A DNA stretch of 56,984 nucleotides from Clostridia bacterium (lineage in GTDB: Bacteria; Bacillota; Clostridia; Oscillospirales; CAG-272). Within the stretch, counting starts at the first letter, position 1. Each line of letters starts with the position of its first letter. Position numbers and translations under genes: made by a program. The notes below the pieces were generated by a model. That model was not told the DNA's origin, ran no database searches, and saw only the letters and a list, made by a program, of their open reading frames with translations. Where the stretch lies: NCBI GenBank assembly GCA_017625755.1, contig JAGAKG010000029.1, positions 1 through 56,984 of the forward strand, read 5' to 3'. Positions 41,153-50,318 of this stretch are shown here, piece by piece.

Positions 41153-42373
41153 TTACTTGCTGATAATCTTCTTGAAATTCTTCTTTCCACGGCGGAATGT
41201 CTTGCCGTCTGCAAGGTCTGCTTTGGTGAATGTAGCCTTGAAATCGGTTATCTTGTCACCCTCAACAGCAACGCCGCCCTGCTCAATAGCGCGTCTTGCT
41301 TCGGACTTGGAAGCAACTAGCCCCGCCTTAACCAAGAGAGAACCGATGTCGATAACTCCGTCTGTAAAATCCTCGTCGGAAAGCTCTACTATGGGAGCGG
41401 TAGCATCGCTTCCTGCGCCAAAGAGAGCCTTTGCGCTCGCTTCTGCCTTCTTTGCTTCCTCCTCACCGTGAACGAGAGTGGTAAGCTCGTAAGCAAGAAT
41501 TTCCTTCGCGCGGTTGAGTTGTGCGCCCTCCCAGGATTCCATAGCGTCAATTTGCTCAAGGGGAAGGAAAGTGAGCATTCTGATGCACTTGAGAACATCG
41601 GAGTCGGCAACATTTCTCCAGTACTGATAGAAATCGTAAGGAGAGGTCTTTTCGGGATCGAGCCATACTGCGCCCGACTGCGTCTTACCCATCTTCTTAC
41701 CCTCGGAGTTGAGGAGAAGATTGATAGTCATAGCGTAAGCGTCCTTACCGAGCTTGCGGCGGATAAGCTCTGTTCCGCCGAGCATGTTCGACCACTGGTC
41801 ATCTCCGCCAAACTGCATATTGCAGCCGAGAGTCTGATAAAGGTGGTAGAAGTCATAGGATTGCATTATCATATAGTTGAATTCAAGAAAGGAAAGACCC
41901 TTTTCCATTCTTTGCTTATAGCACTCGGCGCAGAGCATTCTGTTGACAGAGAAGCAAGCTCCGACATCACGCAGTACCTCGACATAATTCAAGTCGAGAA
42001 GCCAGTCGGCATTGTTTACCATTATAGCCTTGCCCTCTGAGAAATCTATAAATCTGCTCATCTGCTTCTTGAAGCAAGCACAGTTATGCTCGATAGTCTC
42101 TTTAGTCATCATCTGACGCATATCCGTGCGTCCCGAGGGGTCTCCGACCATAGCTGTACCGCCGCCGATAAGCGCAACGGGCTTGTTTCCCGCCATCTGG
42201 AGACGCTTCATAAGGCAGAGTGCCATAAAGTGACCGACATGAAGGCTGTCAGCCGTAGGGTCAAAGCCGATATAGAAAACAGCCTTGCCGTTATTTATCA
42301 TTTCCTTTATTTCTTCTTCATCTGTTACCTGAGCGATAAGACCTCTGGCAACGAGTTCGTCATAAATCGTCAT
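41153..42373 (-). CDS. tyrS: Tyrosyl-tRNA synthetase
   Basis: A 406-residue class I synthetase. Signature 1 [34 protein letters not shown] and the KMSKS equivalent [12 protein letters not shown] are present. A C-terminal S4 domain follows ([18 protein letters not shown]). AGAAAGGTTTTATAAAA precedes the start. The leader is only about 30 nt, so there is no T-box, unlike many Firmicute tyrS genes. Confidence 0.97.
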   Translation of the reverse strand: MTIYDELVARGLIAQVTDEEEIKEMINNGKAVFYIGFDPTADSLHVGHFMALCLMKRLQMAGNKPVALIGGGTAMVGDPSGRTDMRQMMTKETIEHNCACFKKQMSRFIDFSEGKAIMVNNADWLLDLNYVEVLRDVGACFSVNRMLCAECYKQRMEKGLSFLEFNYMIMQSYDFYHLYQTLGCNMQFGGDDQWSNMLGGTELIRRKLGKDAYAMTINLLLNSEGKKMGKTQSGAVWLDPEKTSPYDFYQYWRNVADSDVLKCIRMLTFLPLEQIDAMESWEGAQLNRAKEILAYELTTLVHGEEEAKKAEASAKALFGAGSDATAPIVELSDEDFTDGVIDIGSLLVKAGLVASKSEARRAIEQGGVAVEGDKITDFKATFTKADLADGKTFRRGKKNFKKIISK

Positions 42374-42410
42374 TTTTATAAAACCTTTCTTTTAATTGTA
42401 ATCTCTGTAA

Positions 42411-42439
42411 ATTATATATCATTTTTGCCGTCTTGTCAA
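42411..42439 (-). promoter_or_regulatory. Promoter of tyrS
   Basis: Minus-strand TTGACA (42439-42434), 17-nt spacer, TATAAT (42416-42411): perfect consensus, between rsmA and tyrS. Confidence 0.85.
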
Positions 42440-42448
42440 GAGATAACT

Positions 42449-43318
42449 CTATTTTCCGATAGCTCGAAACAGCTCGTCGGAAAGAGCTGTGAACTGAGCC
42501 GTATCAAGTCTCTCACCGCGTATATCTGCGGGAAGCCCGCATTTGTTTGTGATAATGTCGGTTATTTCTTCCTTTGAAAGCTCAGTGAAAACCGCGGAGA
42601 GCGCATTTGGAAGCGTTTTTCTCCTTTGCTCAAACGCCGCGCGTATGGTTCTGAAGAATGTCGCCTCGTCGAGCGGACGGTAGGGCTTTTCTTTGTGGAG
42701 CTTAATTCTGATAACTGTTGAATCGACCTTAGGCTCGGGAACGAATCTGTCGGATTTTACAACAAAGAGCTTTTCTGCCGTGCCGTAGTAATTAAGCACA
42801 GCGGTTATTGCTCCGTACGCCTTGTTTCCTGCCTTGGCGCAGAGTCTGTCGGCAACCTCGGACTGTATCATTATTGTGATATACTCGAACGGTAGCCCCG
42901 ATTCGAGCAGCATCATCATAATCGGAGTCGTGATGTAATAGGGAAGATTAGCGCAAACAGATACGCTCCCCTCGGCGAGCGGCTCTGCGAGCAGCTCGGG
43001 AAGATTTATCTTCATAACATCGTCGTTTACCACCTTGATATTTTTAAACTCGTCAAGCGTATATTTAAGCAGAGGAATGAGCCCGTTGTCTATCTCGACT
43101 GCGATTACCTTGCGATAACGCAGAGCAAGCTCCTTGGTGAGCGAGCCAACACCGGGACCTATCTCCAAAATGGTACTGTTGGCGTCCTCGCAGCAGGCAT
43201 CGGCAATATCCTCTACGACGAGATTATCTGTGAGAAAGTTCTGCCCGAATTCCTTTCTGAAATTCAGAGAGAACATAGCCATTAGCTGTCGGATGTTTTT
43301 TATGTCACATAAATTCAT
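42449..43318 (-). CDS. rsmA: 16S rRNA dimethyladenosine transferase
   Basis: A 289-residue SAM-dependent methyltransferase that dimethylates two adjacent adenosines near the 3' end of 16S rRNA. Motifs: KEFGQNFLTD, ILEIGPGVGSLTKEL (SAM site), acidic VEIDNGL, and catalytic CANLPYYITTPIMM. The C-terminal helical domain with FEQRRKTLPNAL is complete. AAGGAAACGCT precedes the start. It is upstream of tyrS on the same strand but tyrS has its own promoter. Confidence 0.96.
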   Translation of the reverse strand: MNLCDIKNIRQLMAMFSLNFRKEFGQNFLTDNLVVEDIADACCEDANSTILEIGPGVGSLTKELALRYRKVIAVEIDNGLIPLLKYTLDEFKNIKVVNDDVMKINLPELLAEPLAEGSVSVCANLPYYITTPIMMMLLESGLPFEYITIMIQSEVADRLCAKAGNKAYGAITAVLNYYGTAEKLFVVKSDRFVPEPKVDSTVIRIKLHKEKPYRPLDEATFFRTIRAAFEQRRKTLPNALSAVFTELSKEEITDIITNKCGLPADIRGERLDTAQFTALSDELFRAIGK

Positions 43319-43410
43319 AGCGTTTCCTTAGATAATAAAATATATAAGTAAGTTTACCATAAAAGCACAAAAAAATCAAGAGCAAAAAGAAGATTTAAGC
43401 AAATGAAGAT

Positions 43411-43451
43411 AAAAAAGAGAGAAGATAGCGGAATAACCGTTTTCTTCTCTC
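43411..43451 (-). terminator. Terminator of the ior/paaK operon
   Basis: A stem of about 15 bp with wobble pairs (near 43418-43431 with 43437-43451); the minus strand continues into CTCTCTTTTTTATC, a T run. It closes the nine-gene unit. Confidence 0.75.
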
Positions 43452-43483
43452 CGTTTGGTTATTATCTTTATGTATATAACACA

Positions 43484-44179
43484 TCAGGCAAGAGGACGAC
43501 CGCCTAATGACTTAGTCACAACGCACTCCTCGTCGTATATCTTATATGCGAAAGGGTTCAGGTCGTAAGCGACCCGAGCGATGTATCTATTCGTTTCTTT
43601 CCAGTTTATGCTTTCGTTATCCTCAAAGCTTACAAGGCTGACGCTGTCTCTGCCGATGCGCGAAAGCTCCTTGCCATCGCCTCTGAGCTGCTCCCTTATC
43701 CACTTGCTATATCCGTCGGGGTCTGCGTTAAGGTCACTGCGCCAATAGCGATGTGTCATAACAAAGGCGCGCTCCGATGCGCTCGGAGAACACGAGCGAA
43801 ATAGCTCGTGTGACGGATCCTTGGTCATAAAAACACCGTCCCAGCGCATAGCCCTCACGCCCAAGGAAATACTTGGCGCGCCACGCTCGCTTCCTTGATT
43901 GCAACTGACCGCAATCACGCTGTCTGAATCGTCGAGGTTTATAATAAGCGGCATATTTACGAGTCCTCTTGGAAGAACAATACGAACAGGAAGTCCGTTA
44001 TGCTCCTTGGGGAGTATAACCTTCATACCCAACGCATCATTTCCCGAAGCTATGCTTGCGTCCTTTATACCCCAGAAAACCTCGTGCCTTCCCGCAATAA
44101 TACCCTCGCATTTCTTCAAGGTGTATTGTATGGTATAGGGCGTATATTTTTTTGGTTTAAGTGAATCAAACAATCCCAT
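43484..44179 (-). CDS. Uncharacterised soluble protein
   Basis: A 231-residue protein I do not recognise. It starts MGLFDSLKPKKYTPYTI, has beta-rich middle text (VRIVLPRGLVNMPLIINLDD, VIAVSCNQGSERG) and an Arg/Asp/Trp-rich C-terminal half. No signal peptide or membrane segment. CGGAGAACTAAT precedes the start. It is the last gene of the ior/paaK unit, 14 nt after the aminotransferase, so it may be co-expressed without sharing the pathway. Confidence 0.7.
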   Translation of the reverse strand: MGLFDSLKPKKYTPYTIQYTLKKCEGIIAGRHEVFWGIKDASIASGNDALGMKVILPKEHNGLPVRIVLPRGLVNMPLIINLDDSDSVIAVSCNQGSERGAPSISLGVRAMRWDGVFMTKDPSHELFRSCSPSASERAFVMTHRYWRSDLNADPDGYSKWIREQLRGDGKELSRIGRDSVSLVSFEDNESINWKETNRYIARVAYDLNPFAYKIYDEECVVTKSLGGRPLA

Positions 44180-44193
44180 ATTAGTTCTCCGAG

Positions 44194-45390
44194 TTATCTC
44201 TTGTATTCCTTAGCCAACGCCTCAAATGCGGGCAGAGCACCGACAACTGTATCGTGAGAGGTGCAGTAAGCGATTCTCACATATCCTTTGACTCCGAAAT
44301 CGTCGCAGGGAACTACGAGTATTTCGTGAGCCTTCGCCCTCTCGTAAAAAGCGTAAGCATCATCCTCGAGTGCCTTAACAAAGAGATAGAAAGCACCGTC
44401 GGGCTTGACGCACTCATATCCGTAAGCCGTGAGATTATTGTAAAGCAGGTCTCTGTTTTCACGATACGCCTCAATATTGACCTTGGCGTCAATACAACGG
44501 GCGATGACCTGTTGGAAAAGACTGGGGGCGCAAACATATCCGAGAGATCTTCCTGCACCGCAGACAGCAAGATAGATGTTGCTTCCGTCCTCCATAGTGG
44601 GGGAAACAGCTATGTATCCTATTCTCTCACCGGGGAGCGAGAGCGACTTGGAAAATGAATAGCATACGAGAGTGTTTTTGTAATAATTCATAAGATAGGG
44701 AACCTTTACATTCGAGTAAACAAGCTCCCTGTAAGGCTCGTCAGCGATAAGGTATATTACCTTGCCGTATTCGCGTGACTTTCTATCAAGCACCTCGCAG
44801 AGCGCTTTGACAGTATCCTCAGAGTAAACGACGCCACTCGGATTGTTGGGAGAGTTTACAATAACCGCCTTCGTTGAGGGGGTTATCTTGCTCTCAAAAT
44901 CCGCGATATCTACCTGAAAAGTTTTTTCTTCGGGTTGACTTACTACTATTTTTCCACCCGCGTTCTCGATAAACACTCTGTACTCGGTGAAGAAAGGCGC
45001 AAATACGATACACTCATCGCCCTCTCCCTCCTCAATTACTGCCTTAAGGCATATAGAGAGCGATGCCGCCGCTCCGCAGGTCATATAGATAAGATTGGGC
45101 GATATACCGACACCAAATTTTTCGTTTATTCTGTCGGCAATTACCTTTCTGACCCCCGCATCTCCCTGAGCAGAGGTATATCCGTGCAAAAGCACGGAGT
45201 TTTCGGTAGCAAGAAGCTCACGAATGGTATCGTTTACCTCCGCGGGGGCGGGAACATTGGGGTTTCCAAGGCTGAAATCAAAAACATTTTCAGCGCCTAT
45301 CTCCGCGGCTCTCGCCTTGCTGTATTCAAATATTTCTCTTATAATCGAGCGTTTACTTCCAAGCCCGAACATTTTCTGATTATATCCCAT
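44194..45390 (-). CDS. PLP-dependent aminotransferase (aspartate/aromatic type)
   Basis: A 398-residue fold-type I aminotransferase. Visible: DFSLGNPNVPAP, VNSPNNPSGVVY, IADEPYREL, the PLP-lysine motif CYSFSKSLSLPGERIGYI, and RIAYCTSHD near the end. Start placed at the ATG at 45390, 7 nt after AGGTGAT; a GTG 9 nt upstream overlaps that site. In a unit with IorAB and two aryl-CoA ligases it could interconvert aromatic amino acids and arylpyruvates; that substrate is inferred from context. Confidence 0.92.
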   Translation of the reverse strand: MGYNQKMFGLGSKRSIIREIFEYSKARAAEIGAENVFDFSLGNPNVPAPAEVNDTIRELLATENSVLLHGYTSAQGDAGVRKVIADRINEKFGVGISPNLIYMTCGAAASLSICLKAVIEEGEGDECIVFAPFFTEYRVFIENAGGKIVVSQPEEKTFQVDIADFESKITPSTKAVIVNSPNNPSGVVYSEDTVKALCEVLDRKSREYGKVIYLIADEPYRELVYSNVKVPYLMNYYKNTLVCYSFSKSLSLPGERIGYIAVSPTMEDGSNIYLAVCGAGRSLGYVCAPSLFQQVIARCIDAKVNIEAYRENRDLLYNNLTAYGYECVKPDGAFYLFVKALEDDAYAFYERAKAHEILVVPCDDFGVKGYVRIAYCTSHDTVVGALPAFEALAKEYKR

Positions 45391-45399
45391 ATTTATCAC

Positions 45400-46209
45400 C
45401 TATATTCCGAGAAGCTTTTTTGCGTTAAGATAAAAGAGCTTCTCTTGAGTTGTTTTGTCAAGCGAAAATGATTTTATGATTTCCACATCGCCCCTGATGC
45501 TGCTCCACGGCGAATCCGTGGCGAAAAGAATTCTGTCCTCACCGTGCTTTTTTAATATATCCTTGAAGGTTTTCTCGTCGATAAAACGCAGTATATACGC
45601 GGTATCAAAATAGACATTCTCTCCGCAAAGCTCATCAAGCACCTCGGTGAACATTTCGTTAGCCCCGTAATGCGCCAAAACGAATTTTGCGTATGGAACT
45701 TTGCGTATAAGCTCCTTGGCGAGCTTCGGTGTGCAACGCACGGGCATATCTCTGTAAGCGCCGTCGACGCCCGAGTGCGTGACCACTATAAGGTCGTATT
45801 CCTTAGCGCACTCAAGAATTTTTACATATCCATCGTCTGTAATAAACGCGCCCTGATAGTCGGGGTGCAACTTTACTCCGAGAAATCCGCTTTCCTTGAT
45901 AAACTTCATTTTAGCTTCGATATCCTCGCACCTCGGGTGGATACCCGCGAAGGATATAAGCCGCCTTTCTTTGTCCGCAAATGCTTTGTTTATCTCAGCG
46001 GCAAAGCGGTTTACGCTATCGAACTGAGCTGGATTTGTTAGGACGGGAAGGGTTATAGAGATATCTGTCTCCGCCTTTTTCATTTCAGATATAAGACCGT
46101 CAACAGAGCCGTCGGAAAAAGGCGGTATACCGCCTTTTTCCGAAAGAAGCTCAATCGTTTTTTTCGCAATTTTATCTGGGAATATATGCGTGTGAAAATC
46201 GATTATCAT
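45400..46209 (-). CDS. Amidohydrolase-family TIM-barrel metal hydrolase
   Basis: A 269-residue member of the amidohydrolase_2 group (aminocarboxymuconate-semialdehyde decarboxylase-like). Metal sites: IIDFHTHIFPD at the N-terminus, GVKLHPDYQG, VVTHSGVDG, VLAHYGANEM, and FATDSPWSS near the C-terminus. Members hydrolyse or decarboxylate aromatic and other acids; the substrate is unknown. GAGAGGCAAAA precedes the start. It lies 9 nt before the aminotransferase start. Confidence 0.88.
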   Translation of the reverse strand: MIIDFHTHIFPDKIAKKTIELLSEKGGIPPFSDGSVDGLISEMKKAETDISITLPVLTNPAQFDSVNRFAAEINKAFADKERRLISFAGIHPRCEDIEAKMKFIKESGFLGVKLHPDYQGAFITDDGYVKILECAKEYDLIVVTHSGVDGAYRDMPVRCTPKLAKELIRKVPYAKFVLAHYGANEMFTEVLDELCGENVYFDTAYILRFIDEKTFKDILKKHGEDRILFATDSPWSSIRGDVEIIKSFSLDKTTQEKLFYLNAKKLLGI

Positions 46210-46224
46210 TTTTGCCTCTCGTGT

Positions 46225-46653
46225 TTAGATGTTTGCGAGCTCCTCGCAAGTAATTGTGTGAACACCGTTTGCGGTGAGTATTTCATCAACCTTTACGATA
46301 TCCGACGCTTTAAGTACAACATACGCTTCGTCCGATTCGATGGAGAGACCGTACATATATTCAATGTTAACACCGTTGTTGTCGATTATCTTAAGAAGCG
46401 ACTGAAGGCTTCCTACCTCGTGAGGTATTTTGATGATAGAAACATCTGAGAGAAGGGAAGAAAATCCGTTCTCAGAGAGCTTTTCCTTTCCGAGAGCCGC
46501 ATTGTCAACGATAAGTCTGAGCAGACCAAACTCGGTCGTATCCGCAAGGCTGAGCGAAAGAATGTTAACATTGTTTTCCTTGAGCACATGAAGCACCTCG
46601 GACAATCTGCCCGATCTGTTTTCGATAAATACAGTCAACTGTTTTGCAAACAT
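46225..46653 (-). CDS. Tandem ACT-domain protein
   Basis: A 142-residue protein made of two ACT domains (residues about 1-68 and 69-142), with TVFIENRSGRLSEVLHVLKE and EVGSLQSLLKIIDNNGVNI as the two dimer/ligand segments. ACT domains bind amino acids. Stand-alone proteins of this type are often found next to phenylacetate-CoA ligase and iorAB, so binding of an aromatic amino acid is plausible. Start at 46653 follows TTGGAGGAATTAATT; the TTG within that site is not the start. Confidence 0.9.
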   Translation of the reverse strand: MFAKQLTVFIENRSGRLSEVLHVLKENNVNILSLSLADTTEFGLLRLIVDNAALGKEKLSENGFSSLLSDVSIIKIPHEVGSLQSLLKIIDNNGVNIEYMYGLSIESDEAYVVLKASDIVKVDEILTANGVHTITCEELANI

Positions 46654-46684
46654 AATTAATTCCTCCAAGTTAAAAAATATTAGA

Positions 46685-47983
46685 TCAATAAAGCTTACGC
46701 TTGTCTATAACATGAACTGCCTTGCCTTCGCTTCTGACAAGTGTCTGGGGCTCAACTATCTTGACCTTTGCGTTGATTCCAAGCGCCTGCTGAATAACAT
46801 GCGCTATCTTCTTGGTAAGCGCCTCGATAGCTCTGATTTCGTCGGTATAGTACTTCTGGTCTACCTCGACCTGAACCTCGAGCGTGTCAAGATTATTTAC
46901 ACGGTCAACTATCATCATATAGTGAGGTGTTACCTCCTCGACCTCGATGAGCGCCGCCTCTATCTGACTGGGGAATACATTTACGCCGCGAATGATAAGC
47001 ATATCGTCAACGCGTCCCTTGAAGCGCGAGATACGCGCGCTTGTTCTTCCACACTCGCAGGGGGTACGGTCAATGCTTGTGAGGTCCTTGGTTCTGTAAC
47101 GGATAAGCGGAATCCCCTCTTTGGTGAGAGTTGTGAAGGCAAGCTCGCCTGTAACGCCTTCAGCGACAGGGGAGAGAGTTGTTGTGTCGAGTATCTCGGG
47201 GTAGAAATGATCCTCGCAAACATGCAGTCCCTTGTGGAATTCACAGTCGCAGGCAACACCCGGTCCCATTATCTCGCTGAGTCCGTAGATATCGTAAGCC
47301 TTTATGTTGAGCTTTGTTTCTATCTCGTTGCGCATCTTCTCGGTCCAAGGCTCAGCACCGCAAATAGCAGCCTTCAGCTTTATCCGGTCGAGCAGTCCCT
47401 CGCTCGCGAGAACCTCGGATATGTGCAACAGATAAGAAGGAGTACAAGCGATAGCGGTAGCTCCGAAGTCAACCATCATTGTGGTGAGCTTCTTGGAGTT
47501 GCCCGTGCTCATGGGAACGACGGTAGCTCCAATCTTTTCAGCACCGCCGTGCGCTCCGAGGCCGCCCGTGAAAAGTCCGTATCCGTAAGCGATCTGAATG
47601 ATATCGTCCTTGCCGACACCCGCCATAGAAAGGCATCTTGCCACACACTCAGCCCATATATCTAGGTCGTATCTTGTGTATCCGACAACGGTTGCCTTAC
47701 CCGTAGTGCCGCTTGATGCGTGAATTCTGACGATTTCGGTATTAGGAACCGCAAAAAGACCGAAGGGGTAATTGTCTCTGAGGTCATCCTTCGTGGTGAA
47801 GGGAAGCTTGGTGATATCCTCAATGGATTTGATGTCGGCGGGCATCAGGTCAATTGATTGCATCTTCTTGCGGTAGAATTCTACATTGTGGTAAACATAG
47901 TCTACCAGTTTTACAAGTCTTGCGCTCTGCAGAGCCGACATTTGATCGCGGCTCATACATTCTTTGGTTTCATTCCAGATCAT
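46685..47983 (-). CDS. paaK: Phenylacetate-CoA ligase (AMP-forming), copy 1
   Basis: A 432-residue ANL-superfamily ligase that joins arylacetates to CoA with ATP, yielding AMP and PPi. Visible: [18 protein letters not shown] (ATP loop), [30 protein letters not shown], and the hinge region [21 protein letters not shown]-terminal AMP-binding lid contains the expected Lys near the end ([15 protein letters not shown]). TAAGGGGGAAAATAGCA precedes the start. It is 14 nt after iorB and has a paralogue at 50319 in the same unit. Confidence 0.94.
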   Translation of the reverse strand: MIWNETKECMSRDQMSALQSARLVKLVDYVYHNVEFYRKKMQSIDLMPADIKSIEDITKLPFTTKDDLRDNYPFGLFAVPNTEIVRIHASSGTTGKATVVGYTRYDLDIWAECVARCLSMAGVGKDDIIQIAYGYGLFTGGLGAHGGAEKIGATVVPMSTGNSKKLTTMMVDFGATAIACTPSYLLHISEVLASEGLLDRIKLKAAICGAEPWTEKMRNEIETKLNIKAYDIYGLSEIMGPGVACDCEFHKGLHVCEDHFYPEILDTTTLSPVAEGVTGELAFTTLTKEGIPLIRYRTKDLTSIDRTPCECGRTSARISRFKGRVDDMLIIRGVNVFPSQIEAALIEVEEVTPHYMMIVDRVNNLDTLEVQVEVDQKYYTDEIRAIEALTKKIAHVIQQALGINAKVKIVEPQTLVRSEGKAVHVIDKRKLY

Positions 47984-47997
47984 TGCTATTTTCCCCC

Positions 47998-48570
47998 TTA
48001 ATGTTGTGCTTCATACCCATAGGTGAAAGCTTTTTTGTTTATTTCGATGGTCTTTGCCGGAACAGTTGCTTCAACCACTTTCAACCAAATGTCTTTGTCA
48101 AATCCTATGAAGCCTGCCGCATAGCCAAGAACAACGGAGTTGAGTACCTTGCTGTTACCAAGCTCAAGCGCGATCTTTTGTCCGTCTATTGTATATACCG
48201 AATGCTTTTCGCTAAGATTTTCAATTATGTTTTCGGGGTAATCCTTGGCTCCGATAACGACGGTCATCGGATCTATTCTGCAATCGTTAACGACAAGAAC
48301 GCCGTCCTTCTTGAGAAAATGGGAGTATCTGAGAGCCTCAAGACGCTCAAAGGCTATGATAACATCTGCCTGTCCTTCCTCGACCACGGGCTCGTTTACC
48401 TTCTCACCGAATCTTACAAATGTAACGACGCTTCCGCCTCTCTGCGCCATTCCGTGAACCTCGGATATTTTCACATCGTATCCCAATTCCATAGCGGTTT
48501 TACCTATAATTCTGCTGGTCAGCAGGGTGCCTTGTCCGCCAACACCTACGATCATAATATTCTTCGTCAT
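47998..48570 (-). CDS. iorB: Indolepyruvate:ferredoxin oxidoreductase, beta subunit
   Basis: A 190-residue gamma-domain-type subunit of the 2-oxoacid:ferredoxin oxidoreductase superfamily. Family text: [19 protein letters not shown] at the N-terminus, [19 protein letters not shown], and [15 protein letters not shown]. With IorA it converts arylpyruvate plus CoA and oxidised ferredoxin into arylacetyl-CoA, CO2 and reduced ferredoxin, or the reverse. Only 4 nt separate it from iorA; its ribosome-binding site is inside the end of iorA. Confidence 0.95.
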   Translation of the reverse strand: MTKNIMIVGVGGQGTLLTSRIIGKTAMELGYDVKISEVHGMAQRGGSVVTFVRFGEKVNEPVVEEGQADVIIAFERLEALRYSHFLKKDGVLVVNDCRIDPMTVVIGAKDYPENIIENLSEKHSVYTIDGQKIALELGNSKVLNSVVLGYAAGFIGFDKDIWLKVVEATVPAKTIEINKKAFTYGYEAQH

Positions 48571-48574
48571 AATC

Positions 48575-50317
48575 TTATCTCTCCACCGTTTTTATTGCAT
48601 TGAACTTACAGTAGCTTTTGCAAAGACCGCAGCCGTTGCACATCGTGGCGTCAATGCTTATCTTTCCGTCGGGACGCTTTGTGATTGCGGGACAGCCGAT
48701 CTTCAGACACATTCCGCACTTCTTGCAAGCATCTGCGTCAGCCTCGCACTTGTTCGGGAACTTCTGTCCCTTGAGAAGAACGCAGGGAGCTTTGGTGATG
48801 ATGACGGTCAAGGTGTCGCTCGCAACGCTCTCCTTGATGATCTTTTCAAGTGTAACTACATCAAAGGCGTTTACCTCTATAACATTCTGAACGCCAACCG
48901 CTTTACAAAGAGCCGCGAGGTCGATAGCATAAGTTTCCTCGCCCTTGAGTGTCTTACCTGTAGCGGCGTGGTCCTGATGTCCCGTCATACCCGTGGTTCT
49001 GTTGTCGAGTATCATAACCGTACCCGTGGACTTATTATAAACCATATTTATGAGCGAGTTGATACCTGTATGTAAGAAGGTAGAATCTCCGATAACGGCT
49101 ACCCAGTTCTTGATATATTCCTTTCCGCGAGCCTTTTCCATTCCGTGGAGCGCCGAGATACTCGCGCCCATACAGATGGTAGTGTCGATAACTCCAAGAG
49201 GGGCAACCGCTCCGAGCGTGTAACAACCGATGTCACCCGAAGCATGTATCTTGAGCTTGTTAAGCACCGAGAAAACACTTCTGTGAGGACAACCTGGGCA
49301 GAGAATAGGCGGACGGTTGGGCGCTTCCAGCTTGTCGAAAACAGCTTCGTCGGCGCCGAACAATACGCGTCTGAGCATATTCGCGCTGTACTCTCCCTGA
49401 CGGGTAAAGCACTCCTTGCCCTTAACATCAAATCCCCAAGCGCGAACCTGCTCCTCAATAACGGGCTCAAGCTCCTCGAATACATATACCGTCTCGACCT
49501 GATTTACAAAGTCAGCAACGAGCTTTTTCGATATGGGGTTAACAAGACCGAGCTTTAATACGCTTGCGTTGGGGCATACCTCTTTGACATACTGATATGC
49601 GATACCGCAGGTGATAAAGCCTATCTTAGTATCGTTTATTTCCATTTTATTTGCCGAAAGAGTTGCTGCGTCCTCAGCAAGTCTTGCCTCACGCTCTTCA
49701 ACTACGAGGTGGCGTCCGATAGCGGATGCGGGCATCATAACATACTTTGCTACATTGCGCGCGTACTCCTTGTCGGAAACCTCGACTCTGTCGCAAAGCT
49801 CAACCGAGCTCTGAGAGTGAGCAAGCTTCGTTGTGGTACGGAGAATTACGGGGGTGTCGTATTTTTCGCTAAGCTCGTAACCAAGCTTTACGAAATCCTT
49901 AGCCTCCTGGCTATCAGAGGGTTCAAGCACGGGAACATGAGCGGCGCGGGCGATCATTCTAGTGTCCTGCTCGTTCTGCGAGCTTGCGAGTCCGGGGTCG
50001 TCCGCAACTACAAACACAGAACCGCCGTTAACACCGGTGTATGAGAAGGTGTAGAGTGGGTCGCTCGCTACATTAAGACCGACATGCTTCATACAAGCCA
50101 GACTTCTGACGCCAGAGATAGATGCTCCGATAGCTACCTCTGCGGCTACCTTTTCGTTTGGCGCCCATTCTGTGTATACTTCTTCATATTTTGCAAGATA
50201 TTCGCTTATTTCCGTACTCGGCGTTCCCGGGTAAGCACTGGAGAGCTTAACTCCCGCTTCAAAAGCGCCTCTTGCTATTGCCTCGTTACCGAGCATTATA
50301 GTTTTTTTATCAGCCAT
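48575..50317 (-). CDS. iorA: Indolepyruvate:ferredoxin oxidoreductase, alpha subunit
   Basis: A 580-residue thiamine-pyrophosphate and iron-sulfur subunit. N-terminal domain has SSAYPGTPSTEISEYL and EKVAAEVAIGASISGVRS. The TPP-binding part has CPGCPHRSVFSVL, GDIGCYTLGAVAPL and VIGDSTFLHTGINSL. The C-terminus carries two [4Fe-4S] motifs (CKKCGMCLKIGCP and CNGCGLCKSYCK). It acts on indolepyruvate, phenylpyruvate or 4-hydroxyphenylpyruvate. AAGGAGCAAATAAA precedes the start, inside the end of the upstream paaK copy 2. Confidence 0.96.
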   Translation of the reverse strand: MADKKTIMLGNEAIARGAFEAGVKLSSAYPGTPSTEISEYLAKYEEVYTEWAPNEKVAAEVAIGASISGVRSLACMKHVGLNVASDPLYTFSYTGVNGGSVFVVADDPGLASSQNEQDTRMIARAAHVPVLEPSDSQEAKDFVKLGYELSEKYDTPVILRTTTKLAHSQSSVELCDRVEVSDKEYARNVAKYVMMPASAIGRHLVVEEREARLAEDAATLSANKMEINDTKIGFITCGIAYQYVKEVCPNASVLKLGLVNPISKKLVADFVNQVETVYVFEELEPVIEEQVRAWGFDVKGKECFTRQGEYSANMLRRVLFGADEAVFDKLEAPNRPPILCPGCPHRSVFSVLNKLKIHASGDIGCYTLGAVAPLGVIDTTICMGASISALHGMEKARGKEYIKNWVAVIGDSTFLHTGINSLINMVYNKSTGTVMILDNRTTGMTGHQDHAATGKTLKGEETYAIDLAALCKAVGVQNVIEVNAFDVVTLEKIIKESVASDTLTVIITKAPCVLLKGQKFPNKCEADADACKKCGMCLKIGCPAITKRPDGKISIDATMCNGCGLCKSYCKFNAIKTVER

Positions 50318-50318
50318 T

